From Rachicladosporium sp. CCFEE 5018 (lineage: Eukaryota; Ascomycota; Dothideomycetes; Cladosporiales; Cladosporiaceae): DNA of 64,000 nt. Numbering within the stretch: position 1 is the first letter of the stretch; every line of letters begins with the position of its first letter. Made by a program: the position numbers and the translations under genes. Location: positions 257,029 to 321,028 of the forward strand of contig KZ111158.1 in assembly GCA_002077045.2 (NCBI GenBank), given 5' to 3'. Shown here in pieces: positions 52,455 through 62,509 of this stretch. A model generated the notes under the pieces. It ran no database searches, was not told where the DNA came from, and worked only from the letters and a program-made list of their open reading frames with translations.

Positions 52455-53875
52455 CTTGGCTTCGAGGGCGAATGGCGTGGCACCCAGGCCATCAAGGTCT
52501 CGGCAAGTGCATGCTGGTAGGCGTTATCGCCATCCCATTGCGACAAAGCTCTCGCCAACGATGCATGCCATCCTGTAGCATCTCCTGGAGGTCAGAGAAG
52601 ACCTGAGTATCGACCTCGTGGTGATGCGCTGTTCGCAGTGCATGTGTAGTATCTCACGGAGACATTTCTGGCGGCTTCTGAGGCAGCAATTCAGGCCAAA
52701 AGCACACCCCAGATATGTGAGCACCACTCAGGGACGAGATTCCGCCCACATGGGCCGCATGGGATTATATTGACAAGAATCCAGCAACGCCATGCAACGC
52801 CCAGATCCTCGTCGTCTCTCGTCTCCAGAGCCAACAGCTTGGAGATCGCTGCTGACGACGCGTCCACAGGCTTACAGCGAAGTCGCCGGAAGGACGGATC
52901 ATAAAAGCGCTCGACTACAACGGCTGTTGGCGATCTGTGTGAGTAGCATAGAGTGCTGCGCCTGGTAAAGGCCGAGAAGCAGGCATTGTTTCCACGTGAT
53001 GGTGACGGTGGGTACAGTGCAATGGCACGTCTGGTGATGACAGGATCCACTCAGTGCAGCGCCGTGAGAAGGAAATAGAGAGAGATAACTTATCGCCTCC
53101 GCAGTGGCATCTGATGATCCCTCGTTCAGTCTCTTGCGCCATCTGAGTAATCGTGGACATGTAGCGGAGCATCCTGCTGGAAGGCATAGCCCAGGCGGCC
53201 GGAGCGTCACGAGCAGCGTAGTTCAGAGACACCAGTCGCGGTACACCATAGGTCGACCATTGACTGAACAGAAGAGTTGCATGAGCTTCGCCCAACTTCT
53301 CTGAGACGTCAACGCTGACGCTCGCTATGCGGATGGTGTTGACGATGACGGTAAGAACCACGAGAAGGCTCTATCGTCGCGCAATCGAAGGATCTCCTCG
53401 TCACGTGCATGGGTGGACTTATGTCTGAAATAGTAGTGACGCCGCATCGCAGCCAGCAGCCTCGTCTGGCTCAAGTCCAGAGACTGCGCATTGCGTCCAC
53501 GAGGTTCGGTCGCGGTCAGTCACATTGGATCCTGTGGCGTGGCATGGCGCATACTGGCTATGCCCGCGTGCATCACCCTGGCCATTGCAAACGCGTGTAG
53601 ACTCGAGTGCAGCATCTGGGTGAATGAGAGTCTCAATCAGATATTGGCGTTCATGAGTAGTCGGCCCGCCTTCGTGTTGGAATCTTGCATGTGAGGGTCA
53701 ATTACACCTGGCCCTTGCGCTGACTCGGAAACGCCGATAAATCCGAGTCAGGATCAACAATTGATTCACTTACAGGTCTTGCTTCACATCATACTCTTGC
53801 GATGCATATACCCCTGTAACACATACTCTCTCACACTTCTCCATGACAGTCATTCAGCGCTCTTCATAATCTAAT
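52455..53875. other. Long spacer between PiT symporter and IMA1, with a possible gene remnant (copy B)
   Basis: A minus-strand frame at 52691-53050 contains AISKLLALETRDDEDLGVAW, which is matched in copy A (61123-61656), but the flanking frames do not stay in register between copies. A possible upstream exon near 53090-53170 (MAQETERGIIRCHCGG) also has a partner in A. It looks like a decaying or mis-split gene. The 500 bases before IMA1 hold nothing clear. Confidence 0.35.
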
Positions 53876-55915
53876 ATGGATCTCTTCCGACGCCGCTTCC
53901 ACTGCCACTACTGCAACACCCGCTCCTCCCACCCGCGCTCCACCCCAATCCCCTCCTTCGACTGCTCCTCCTGCGGCGCCCGAAATCACCTCGATGCCCG
54001 CGGGAACATCACAGATCCTCCGCCTCCTCCACCATCCTTCTCCCCTCATCCAACACGGAGCTTCGAGAGCTTCTCCCGCCCTGCCTCCATCCTCTCTCAG
54101 CCCCAGCAATCACCTCCAGAAGCGCCATTATTCTGCGCAACCTGCCAGCACAACCAGCAGATCTTCACCGAAACGCTGGCGAACTACCTCCCCGACGATG
54201 AAGACCCGCAATACGCAGCTTACGAGCAACGACTCTCGCAATTCAAAAAAGAGCTCGAGGAGCGGTATCCGCAGATCTGCGTCGCTTGTGCGCCGAAAGT
54301 GCAGATGCGGATACATGGCGCGGATCGGATGGGGCTGACGGAGGAGATGGCTCGGACGCGGAGGAGAGAGCGAGGGGGAGGTAGGGTGGGGGAGGGGAGG
54401 GATAGTTGGGGGAAGTGGGCTGTGAGGTGGGGACTTTGGGGAGTTGGGTGGGTGGTGGTGTGGAGTTGGGGCGTGCAGGTCGCTTGGCATGTGTACGCGG
54501 CGGGAGGGATGGTGGTTGGGAAGGGTGGTATGAGGGTGGAGGAGGCGACGGACGGTGAGTGTGTGAGGGATGCGATGGGGTTGAGGTTTAGTGGGGTGTG
54601 TGAGGATCGGCTGGCCGGATATGTGCCGGCGGCGATCATGACGGGGTTAATATTGTGGTGGTGGCATCACGGAGAGGCGAAGCTGTACGATGCGCACGTG
54701 CGGTATGAGAAGATCGATGGGAAGGGCACGCATCTTGCGTTGAGCTTGGTGACTATGGCAGTGCGCATCGTGGCGTATCGGATCCTCGTCAGGGACTTAC
54801 GATCGAGCGGGTGGTCGTGGGCTGAGCTGGTCGCTGCGCACAGCGTTGCAGTGCTGGTGATACTTGTCGGCGAGCGACTACGCAGCAATGTCATTAAGCC
54901 GGTGAAGTGGCGATTGGATCGCAAGATCATGCCTACACCGGACGAAGCTGATGTGCTGGGCAAGCATGCCGGTCCGGCTGCCGAGCGACATACACCGCAG
55001 GCAGCCTCGAACTTACCCTTTGACTTGTCTGGTCGAAGAACGAAACCACCATTTCCGGTGGAGTCACTTTCGCTATCCCGGACTGCCCAGCCTACCAGTC
55101 TCTGGACCTCAACGCCCGGCCACTTCCCACCCTCTCCACCAGCCTCGGACGAGACGTTCGCCGACGAAGATGCAATGGACATTGATCCTGTCACACCTTC
55201 ACGCCAGCTGCGCTCGACGCTATTATCCAATACTCATCAGTCTCAAGGCTGGGATGATCTTCGCAGCAAACTATTCAACATCGATGACTCCCTTCGCCAG
55301 ACCCAGCCAATACCACAAGGGCAGTCGAAGAAGCTGTCCTACCAGCCACCCACAACGCAGTCTCCCTTCCGAGGGCGATTGCCAGCAGCGCCAATGAGTA
55401 TTGAACGCCGGCTTCGCAACCCAATAAGCCAAGTTCCCAGCTTCCAGCCGAAGCATGTGAGCCAGCAGACGAACTTCCTGGATCAGATGAAGTCTGGTCT
55501 CGAGGTCAATCGACCTTTCTTGCGGCCTCAGCAACAAGCTCCCAGTGCTCAAGCACAGCGGCGAACGAGGTCCTCTGTGCTGGATGACGACGATGATGAT
55601 GAGGTGCACTCGCCAGCAGCAGCGAGGACCAGAGGCAATCTGGAGCTGCGAAAGTCGGATTGGTGTCTGCCTCAAGACACTGCCGGGCAGGCCACGGGTC
55701 TCGAGGATCTCCTGGGTGGCGCGAGCTTCAGAATCTCGGAGGAGTGGAGTGGTGATGCAGACCAAGCGGCTAAGGGCCAGGCTATTGGCGATTGGAAATT
55801 GAGCGCTGGCGTCCTAGGCGCGATAGTGGCCTTGGGTGCTGTTGCTGGAATTGAGGGGCTCAGAAGGTCGATCTGTCTTGCGATCGTGGCTTGGATGGAA
55901 AGCATTGGATTGTAA
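53876..55915 (+). CDS. IMA1: Inner nuclear membrane protein Ima1 (copy B)
   Basis: Ima1/Samp1 family protein of the inner nuclear membrane, linked to heterochromatin anchoring and nuclear-envelope integrity. Intronless, 679 residues. The N-terminal zinc-binding domain has four CxxC pairs: residues 10/13 (CHYC), 30/33 (CSSC), 87/90 (CATC) and 135/138 (CVAC). Membrane helices follow (WGLWGVGWVVVWSWGVQVAW, AGYVPAAIMTGLILWWWH, VAAHSVAVLVILVGERL). A long Pro/Ser/Gln-rich soluble part comes next, and a last helix at the C-terminus (LSAGVLGAIVALGAVAGIEG). Codons 170-225 are very G-rich, giving many antisense shadow frames. Copy A begins at 62510. Confidence 0.92.
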   Translation: MDLFRRRFHCHYCNTRSSHPRSTPIPSFDCSSCGARNHLDARGNITDPPPPPPSFSPHPTRSFESFSRPASILSQPQQSPPEAPLFCATCQHNQQIFTETLANYLPDDEDPQYAAYEQRLSQFKKELEERYPQICVACAPKVQMRIHGADRMGLTEEMARTRRRERGGGRVGEGRDSWGKWAVRWGLWGVGWVVVWSWGVQVAWHVYAAGGMVVGKGGMRVEEATDGECVRDAMGLRFSGVCEDRLAGYVPAAIMTGLILWWWHHGEAKLYDAHVRYEKIDGKGTHLALSLVTMAVRIVAYRILVRDLRSSGWSWAELVAAHSVAVLVILVGERLRSNVIKPVKWRLDRKIMPTPDEADVLGKHAGPAAERHTPQAASNLPFDLSGRRTKPPFPVESLSLSRTAQPTSLWTSTPGHFPPSPPASDETFADEDAMDIDPVTPSRQLRSTLLSNTHQSQGWDDLRSKLFNIDDSLRQTQPIPQGQSKKLSYQPPTTQSPFRGRLPAAPMSIERRLRNPISQVPSFQPKHVSQQTNFLDQMKSGLEVNRPFLRPQQQAPSAQAQRRTRSSVLDDDDDDEVHSPAAARTRGNLELRKSDWCLPQDTAGQATGLEDLLGGASFRISEEWSGDADQAAKGQAIGDWKLSAGVLGAIVALGAVAGIEGLRRSICLAIVAWMESIGL

Positions 55916-55995
55916 CGTGAAGCGTTTGATTTTGTAGCGTTCGCGCGATTTGTATAGTGAGCGTTCATTAGCGAGGCATTAGATACCCGGCGATC

Positions 55996-56504
55996 TCATG
56001 TTTCCTCAATTGTGACTTGTGCATTCTGCTTTGAAGCTAGCAGAAGCTTTCGCAGCATTGGCAGGCCCTTATGAGCTCTCCGACCTTCGATAGTCGCGCT
56101 TTGCGGCGCAAGGACTTGGCCATAGACGGAAGTGATGCCGATATTGGCGACTCCGGTAGCCTCACTTGCGGAGTCAGTGAGCAAGATAGGCTGACCGGGT
56201 TGAAATGTCTCTGTCTGTTCGACGGGCGACGCACAGCGGGACCACGGTCCAGTGAACGTAATGCGTCTTGCTTTCGTGCCTGGCGAGCTCAGAGCGCTGT
56301 AATCTGTAGCGGCATGAAGTCCGGGCACGGTGGTAATGTCCCACAGGCGACCAAGCACTCGATCTCGACGCAAGATGGTCTCTGAAGTCCATGTGTTCCA
56401 GTCTATACGTCGATCCTCGGGCGTGATCTTTGGAGCATGCTGTAAAGTCGCGCCTACTGCGTCGATCGAGGCAATGGTCTGGTAAGGTGGTGCGTATGTC
56501 CGAT
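55996..56504 (-). CDS. FMT1: Methionyl-tRNA formyltransferase, C-terminal part cut by gap (copy B)
   Basis: Frame open from the gap to the stop at 55996-55998. Residues read YAPPYQTIASIDAVGATLQH, then APKITPEDRRIDWNTW, then ILRRDRVLGRLWDITT and further C-terminal-domain sequence. The segment KIT-ED-RIDW followed by a helix and R-R-LW is the link into the C-terminal domain of fungal Fmt1, which formylates initiator Met-tRNA for mitochondrial translation. The catalytic N-terminal domain is beyond the gap. Convergent with IMA1, 80 bases apart. No copy A in the window. Confidence 0.68.
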
Positions 56505-56604
56505 NNNNNNNNNNNNNNNNNNNNNNNNNNNNNNNNNNNNNNNNNNNNNNNNNNNNNNNNNNNNNNNNNNNNNNNNNNNNNNNNNNNNNNNNNNNNNNNN
56601 NNNN
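56505..56604. other. Assembly gap 3 (100 N)
   Basis: Exactly 100 N. Left flank is FMT1 (copy B), right flank the hemerythrin-like gene (copy A). Chromosome B would continue into the rest of FMT1, so the two sides are not neighbours. Confidence 0.98.
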
Positions 56605-56895
56605 GATGCATCGATTCGGACCAGCATTGCATATATGTCAGGAAGTCCTGCTTTGCCTTTGCGTCGGCGAGAGGAATGTTCGGGGCTTGTAGGTAGATGG
56701 AGTTGAGACCACGAAGGATGCCATTGTGGGCGAGGGCCATCTGGGTGGCAACGTAGTAGGCAGCATGGCTGCTCTGAACATGGGGTCAGTTGCAGCGAAG
56801 ACTGAAATGTGTCATGGGTAGCATACGTCGTGCGAGAAGCTCGTTGTGGTAATCAGCTGGAGTGGCTTGTCTGCCCATACTCTCTTTGAGGCCAT
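56605..56895 (-). CDS. Hemerythrin-like protein, N-terminal part (copy A)
   Basis: ATG 56893-56895 (MASKRVWADKPLQLI), intron as in copy B, then AAYYVATQMALAHNGILRGL to the gap at QCWSESMH. Identical to copy B over the first 185 or so bases from the gap. The remaining C-terminus is on contig 2 at 36188-36308. The His-run that starts the metal-binding motif is just lost at the gap edge. Confidence 0.86.
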
Positions 56896-57503
56896 GCTGT
56901 CTGCTTTGTAGGCCAAATGTCATGGAGAAGTCGAGAGCTCGACCTCAGTGAGCTGGTCGCGACTGCGGGCTTAGATATAGCCATGACACGGACATTGGTT
57001 CCTACCTTAGGATGTCGCTTAGCTTACTGTGCACGTGTATTTCTATGGCCCATGGCAGTGACGATGCCATTGAGCAAGAGGGTTTATTCAGCAGCTTGGT
57101 CGTTTCGTAAGCGGACCCCTGCAACTCGCACGCTAGCGCGGAAATCCTTCGAGGTACGAGAGCTAAGTCAATCTATACGCGAGCGGGCTGCATGCCGCAT
57201 GCGACGTGGTACACTGCACAAACGGCTTATCTTTCAGTAAGTCCTTGGTATTCGGCCGAGCCGGTGTTTGGGTCGCCTTTAAGACTATATGCACACAATC
57301 TTGATGCCTTGCTCACATTAGTTGCTCCGGGCGATGACACAGCCTGAATGTAAAAGGGTATAAGTCGCATCGTGGTCGCCACGATGTTGCCCGTCCAGTA
57401 TATCTCATCCTCACACGCAACGATCGTATCTACAGTACCACTGCGGCCATCATTCCTACAGACCAATCCTACACAAGCCTAGTAGCGTTCACAAATCGCC
57501 AAA
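56896..57503. other. Divergent promoter of hemerythrin-like and epimerase-like genes (copy A)
   Basis: Counterpart of 48235-48842 with only scattered substitutions. Nothing further seen. Confidence 0.45.
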
Positions 57504-58333
57504 ATGAAAGTCCTTCTCATTGGTGCCACCGGCAATGTCGGTCTGCGTCTCTGCTCAGCCCTCCTCACACATGGCCACACAGTCGTAGCCTACGTCCGCT
57601 CGACTTCGAAGCTAGAATCCGCGCTCCCTCGAGATGCATTCACTCAGCTCACAGTCGTTAACGGCGACGCTATGGACGCCAGCGCTATCAAGTCTGCAAT
57701 ACTGGACCACAGCTGCGATGCAGTCGTCAACGCGTCTGGCTTGGCAGCTTTGGCCCCGTGGGGAAGCAGCACGCTCCCCGCCATCGTCTCAGCAGTGCTA
57801 AAGGCGGCGCGAGAAGCCAGTGAGATTCAGAAGCGCCCATTGCGAGTATGGATATTGGGTGGTATGACTGCGCTACACTATCCGGGGACTCAGAAGCCAC
57901 TGGCAAGCTAGTAGGTCTTTTTTGCGATTGTCTATCCTGCAGCTTCGAGGTGCTACGACTGACACTGTTCAACAGTCTGCCAATCTTTCGCGAGCACGTC
58001 GGCAATCTAGCGCTGCTGAAATCGATTCCGTCCGGAACGGTCGAATGGTCAATGCTCTGCCCCATGACCATGGTCCCTGAAACCGAGAACGTTAGCTTTC
58101 CGCTCAAGTCCTCTCGAGGCAAGCTCGTCGCTAGCAGAGATATCCCCCCGAACTTCAATAATTCGGTGCTGAAGTACATACCACTCATCGGTGGCACGCT
58201 TCATTTGATGACAAACGCAAGTCGGTACGAGACGTCACTGGAGCAGAACGCAGAGCTCATCGCGGAGGATCTTGAGACGAGGGATAGTAAGTTTATAGGG
58301 GCGGCGGTGGGAATTATTGATCCTGCGCGATGA
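57504..58333 (+). CDS. NAD(P)-binding Rossmann-fold (NmrA/epimerase-like) protein (copy A)
   Basis: Exons 57504-57910 and 57976-58333, intron 65 bases as in copy B. Dinucleotide motif GATGNVG kept; end VGIIDPAR kept. Amino-acid differences from B are mild (for example SFPLKSS for AFPLKSS, LMTNASR for GMNASR). Both copies look functional. Role unknown. Confidence 0.82.
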
Positions 58334-58592
58334 GAGTGGCAAATGTTCACGAGTGAACTCGATGTGTATCTCTATCATACTAAGCAATATGGGGTCGATT
58401 CAATGCATCCCAAGTCCTACCTTGGGGGGTTCGATGACAATTCCTCTCCATCGCTGTCCTTGCCGCTGATCCTGCCGGAGCTGCCTTCCACGTTACCCAG
58501 ATAGCCAACAATACAACGTACCATGAACGTTGTTTGCCCGTACAATGTCAGTAATTCCGCCGTTCTCCCATTCACGGGCGCCGCAGAACCAT

Positions 58593-60792
58593 CTACAACG
58601 GCGCAGCCCACGATGGAGCATTGATGATGAACGCCAACAGACAGCCCGAGATCAGCGCTGTGCAAGGAAACGTGATGAACCAGCCGGCGTACGCCCAGAT
58701 CACCATCCTCCAATTAATCGCCTTCACATCTCCAGCACACAATCCAACACCCACAGTCGCACCGATAATGCATTGCGTGGTGCTGACGGGAAGTGATAGA
58801 CGTGTGGCCATGACTACTGTCAGCGCAGCACCGAGCTCCATGCAGAATCCTCGGGAAGGCGAGTGGAGGGTGATGCGATTGCCGAGGTTGCGCATAAGGT
58901 TATATCCTGGCATTGTCAGTCATTGCTTGTCAATTGGAAGTGGCGGAGGTTTACCGTAGGTCCATAGACCAAAGGCAATGGCCGCGCCACCGAAGACCAG
59001 AATCCAGATTGGCACTTCGGAGTCTTCGCCAGTGGTGTTGGTTTGCCAGACACCATAGATTGCTGCTAAAGGGCCCGTAGCGTTCTAAGATCGTCAGTAA
59101 AACCGTGAATCGAACACTTGGGAGGGCATGTACTGACCGAAACGTCATTGGCGCCATGTGCGAACGACGCTGTAGCTGCTGTCATGACCTGGAGGAAAGA
59201 GTAGAGGTGCTCGACCTTCAGATCGTGATGCTCGACAATGGCATGCTTCTTGTCCAGATTCTTACCGAGCAAGAGACGTTGCAGAAACTTCGGCTCGCTT
59301 GTCGTCTTCTGCTCGGCGACGACGTCGATCATGACACCACGGAAGAAGAACCACTTGGCACTGTGGAGCAGTTGAACAGGCTCGTACCACTTGCGTTAGA
59401 TGGGGACGATCGGTTCTACGGCGGGAATCGCCGTGGCGATGTCGGCTTGAGGTGCGTAGAGCGCCGCGCTCTTCTCGTCAGAGCCGCTGTCAGACTCGCT
59501 CCGAGCACTTTCCTCGTCACGCCTGGCGTTCTGCATCGCGGCGTCTGTGGCAATACTTTTGTGCGTAGCATGGCCGGCATAGTAGTGAGGCACTAGCATG
59601 TGGCCTACTGGTATGGGGCCTGCGGCAGGCCGCCTGAGAAGCAAAGGCCCCTTGATGATGTCCCAGGTCTTGAGCTTCCAATCTTCTCTGACCAGCTTGA
59701 CGTGGATGTACGGCAGGAGGAAGATGCATGACAGCAGAGCAACGCCGACTGCGACACCCATGATCGTGCCAACGGTTGGCGCTGTTTCCCAGTCGTCGAG
59801 ATCGAGGCTTGCAGCGCCCTTCCAGACGATCAACATGTTCAGGATGCCGGAGGTGAGGGCGTAGAAGAACGGGACTGTAATCATGCCAACTAGGAGTGGG
59901 TTTTTGGCCTTCATGACTCCGTACTTCGTAAAGGTGAACAGTATCGCACCGAAGATACCAGAGATGCACGGAGCGATGCCCCATGCAGCGAAGACTTGGC
60001 TTACACCTTCCCAGGACCAGTCGATACCGTTGGCGCCGACTGTAGCGAAGCCGACACCAATGATCCCACCGACTTGAGTACATGTCAGCAGCTTTACAAC
60101 TATTACGACAGCAGGCAGACTTACTGATGCAGTGGGTCGTGGACACTGGCATGCCGATCTTGGTGGCGAGCGTCAGGAAAGTCGAACTACCGATCAGGGC
60201 ACATAACATTGCCAGCATGAGTACACTTGGCGCACTCTCAAAAGCCTCGATGGAGATGATGTCGTTCTTAATCGTTCCAGCAACGCGGGATCTGTCATAT
60301 GTTAGAATAGAGTCGCATCGCGCAGTGTGAGTGTACGCTACCCAGCAAGCACGGCTCCTGTGAACTCCATGATAGCACCTACACACTCTGTCAGCTCATC
60401 GATGACGTTTCGAGGCAAGGAAGGAGATGTATACCAATAGTCATGGCTTGAACCAGAGTCAACGATCTCGAAGAGACCGAAGTCGCGAAGGCTAGCAGGT
60501 GTCAGCGTACTCTCTGCTCAGTCTTTGGCTCCTCGGGGCGCAGTAAAATATACCATTTGCGACATCATTCGCCCTGTATCCTGTTAGCTGTAGCTCTCGT
60601 ACGGTTTAGCAGGTGTAGAGGTGCGTTGAAAATTGAGGCGACTCGAAGTCAAACTTCTGCACCGAGCCTCCTGCTACTACAACGCATCCCTTGCACAGCA
60701 GCGTTGCTTACTAACCCTATATTCCACGCGTCTAGGAATGCGAAGATGATACCGAGGGCGAAGACATAGGTGAATTGCGCAAGGGCGGCCAT
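58593..60792 (-). pseudogene. PHO89: PiT-family sodium/phosphate symporter interrupted by a stop (copy A)
   Basis: Same eight-exon structure as copy B, including the 20-base microexon for GANDVAN; ATG at 60792. In the big cytoplasmic loop, codon GAA (Glu) of copy B (PIVPIERKWYEP) is TAA here at 59396-59398. The frame is open on both sides and the downstream half is well conserved, as are all splice sites. The symporter has two halves with one signature each, so a product ending here would lack the second half (GANDVSNA). A second change makes a CAG codon TAG at 58593-58595, removing the last 7 residues. Three codons before EPIVPI are also deleted relative to B. A recent loss or a sequence error are both possible. 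Confidence 0.8.
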
Positions 60793-60959
60793 TGCTGCGG
60801 TCGTAGCTGATGAATGGACGGAAGTCTGTTGGTTATAATTGACGATCGCGCGGGTTGCGGATCGACTCCTTATATCGAGACGGCAGTGACAAAGAACAGA
60901 TCCGCACGTGGGCTCACTGGAGAGCCACGAGCATACACCTCGACACCCAAGCCTTCGCC

Positions 60960-61085
60960 ATGACTGCAGTCACAACAATTGCCACTTCCAGAAGAAGAGC
61001 CGTGCGAAAACTGGCTCACAAATCAGCAGGCACAGCCCATACTGCTGCGTCCATGAAGTCAATGACATCGGTTCCTGGTCGCTGA
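60960..61085 (+). CDS. Candidate small basic protein, 41 codons (copy A)
   Basis: MTAVTTIATSRRRAVRKLAH; counterpart of 52326-52454, in the same divergent position upstream of the symporter. Frame and stop position are kept across a one-codon deletion. Weak candidate. Confidence 0.3.
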   Translation: MTAVTTIATSRRRAVRKLAHKSAGTAHTAASMKSMTSVPGR

Positions 61086-62509
61086 CTTGACTTTGAGGGC
61101 GAATGACGTGGCACCCAGGCGATCAAGGGCTCGGCAAGTGCATGCCGCTAGGCGTTATCGACATCGTATGGCGACAACGCTCCCGCCAACGGTGTATGCC
61201 GTCCTGTAGTATCTCGTGGAGGCCAGAGGGTAATATGAGTATCGGCGTCGTGGTAATTCGCAGTCTGCAAAACAAGTGTATTACCTCGAGACACATTTCT
61301 GGGACGCACCTGAGGCAGCAATTCAGGCCATCGACACAACCCCAGATGTGTGAGCACCACTTAGGAGACAGAGTCTGCCCACGTGGCACATACGGAATTG
61401 TGTATGCAGAACTTCGCGAACGCCGTGCGATGCCCAGGTCTTCGTCGTCTTGCGTCTTGAGAGCCAACAGCTTGGAGATGCTGCTCATGACGCGTCCACA
61501 GGCATAGAGCGAAGTAGCTGGAAAGACGAATCCTGAAAGCGCTCGAACACGACGGTTGTTGGCGATCTGAAGAAGCAGTATAGAGAACCGCGCCCGGTGG
61601 AGGCGAAAAGTAGACATTACTTCCACGTAATAGTGATTGTGGGTATAGTATGGCATCTCTAGTGATGACAGGCTCTACTCAATGCAGCGCCGTGGGGAAT
61701 AGATCGAGTAAACAGACTTACCGCCTCCACAGTGGCATCTGACGATGCTTCGTAACGTCTCGAGCTCGTGATCTTGCGCCATTCGAGTGGTCATGGACAT
61801 GTAGCGGAGTATCCTGCTGGACAGCTTGGCCTAGGCGATTGGAGCCTCACGAATAGCATACTCCAGAGACACCGCTTGCGGTACAACATAATTCGGTCAT
61901 TCCATTAACCGAGCAAACGAGTTGCATGAGCTTCGTCAGGCTTCTGTGAGACGCGCACACTGATGCTTGCTCTGCGGACGGGGTTGACGATGCCGGTAAG
62001 AGCCACGAGAAGTTTTATCGTGGCACAATCATGGGATTCCACTGCCCCCGTTACGTACATGAATGGAGCCGTGTCTGAGGTGACGTTGACGCCGCATCGC
62101 AGCCAGCACCCTCGTCTGGCTCGAGTCCAGAGACTGCGTATCGAGTCAACCAGGTCCGGTCGCGGTCAATCACATCCTCTTGTGTAGTATGGCGCATACT
62201 GGCTACCACCGCGTGCATCAATCTGGCCAATACAAACGCGTGTAGATTCGAGTGCAGCATCTGGCCAAATGAAGCTCGATCGAATGTTGGCGTCCATGAA
62301 GAGCAGGCCTGCCTACGTATTGGAAGACCTGGCCCAAGCGCTGACGTGGAAACATCGATAAATCCGAGTTTGCATCAACAATTGATTCACTTCAAACTCC
62401 CGATTGATTCACATGACATACTCAGGATGCATATACCCCTGCACCACATACCCTCCTACACTTCCTCATGACAGTCATTCAGCGCTCTGCATTGCACACG
62501 TAATCCAAA
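61086..62509. other. Long spacer between PiT symporter and IMA1, with a possible gene remnant (copy A)
   Basis: Counterpart of 52455-53875, clearly more divergent than the neighbouring genes. The minus-strand frame at 61123-61656 holds SISKLLALKTQDDEDLGIA; an exon-like piece MAQDHELETLRSIVRCHCGG with a GTAAGT donor lies near 61715-61795, where copy B has ATAAGT. No complete gene could be built. Confidence 0.35.

Larger units (their letters stand above)
47944..55363. repeat. Homologous block 3: matches 56605-64000
   Basis: About 7.4 kb from the hemerythrin-like N-terminus to inside IMA1, same order and orientation. Its left end coincides with the right edge of gap 3, and its right end is only the window end. 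Confidence 0.95.
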
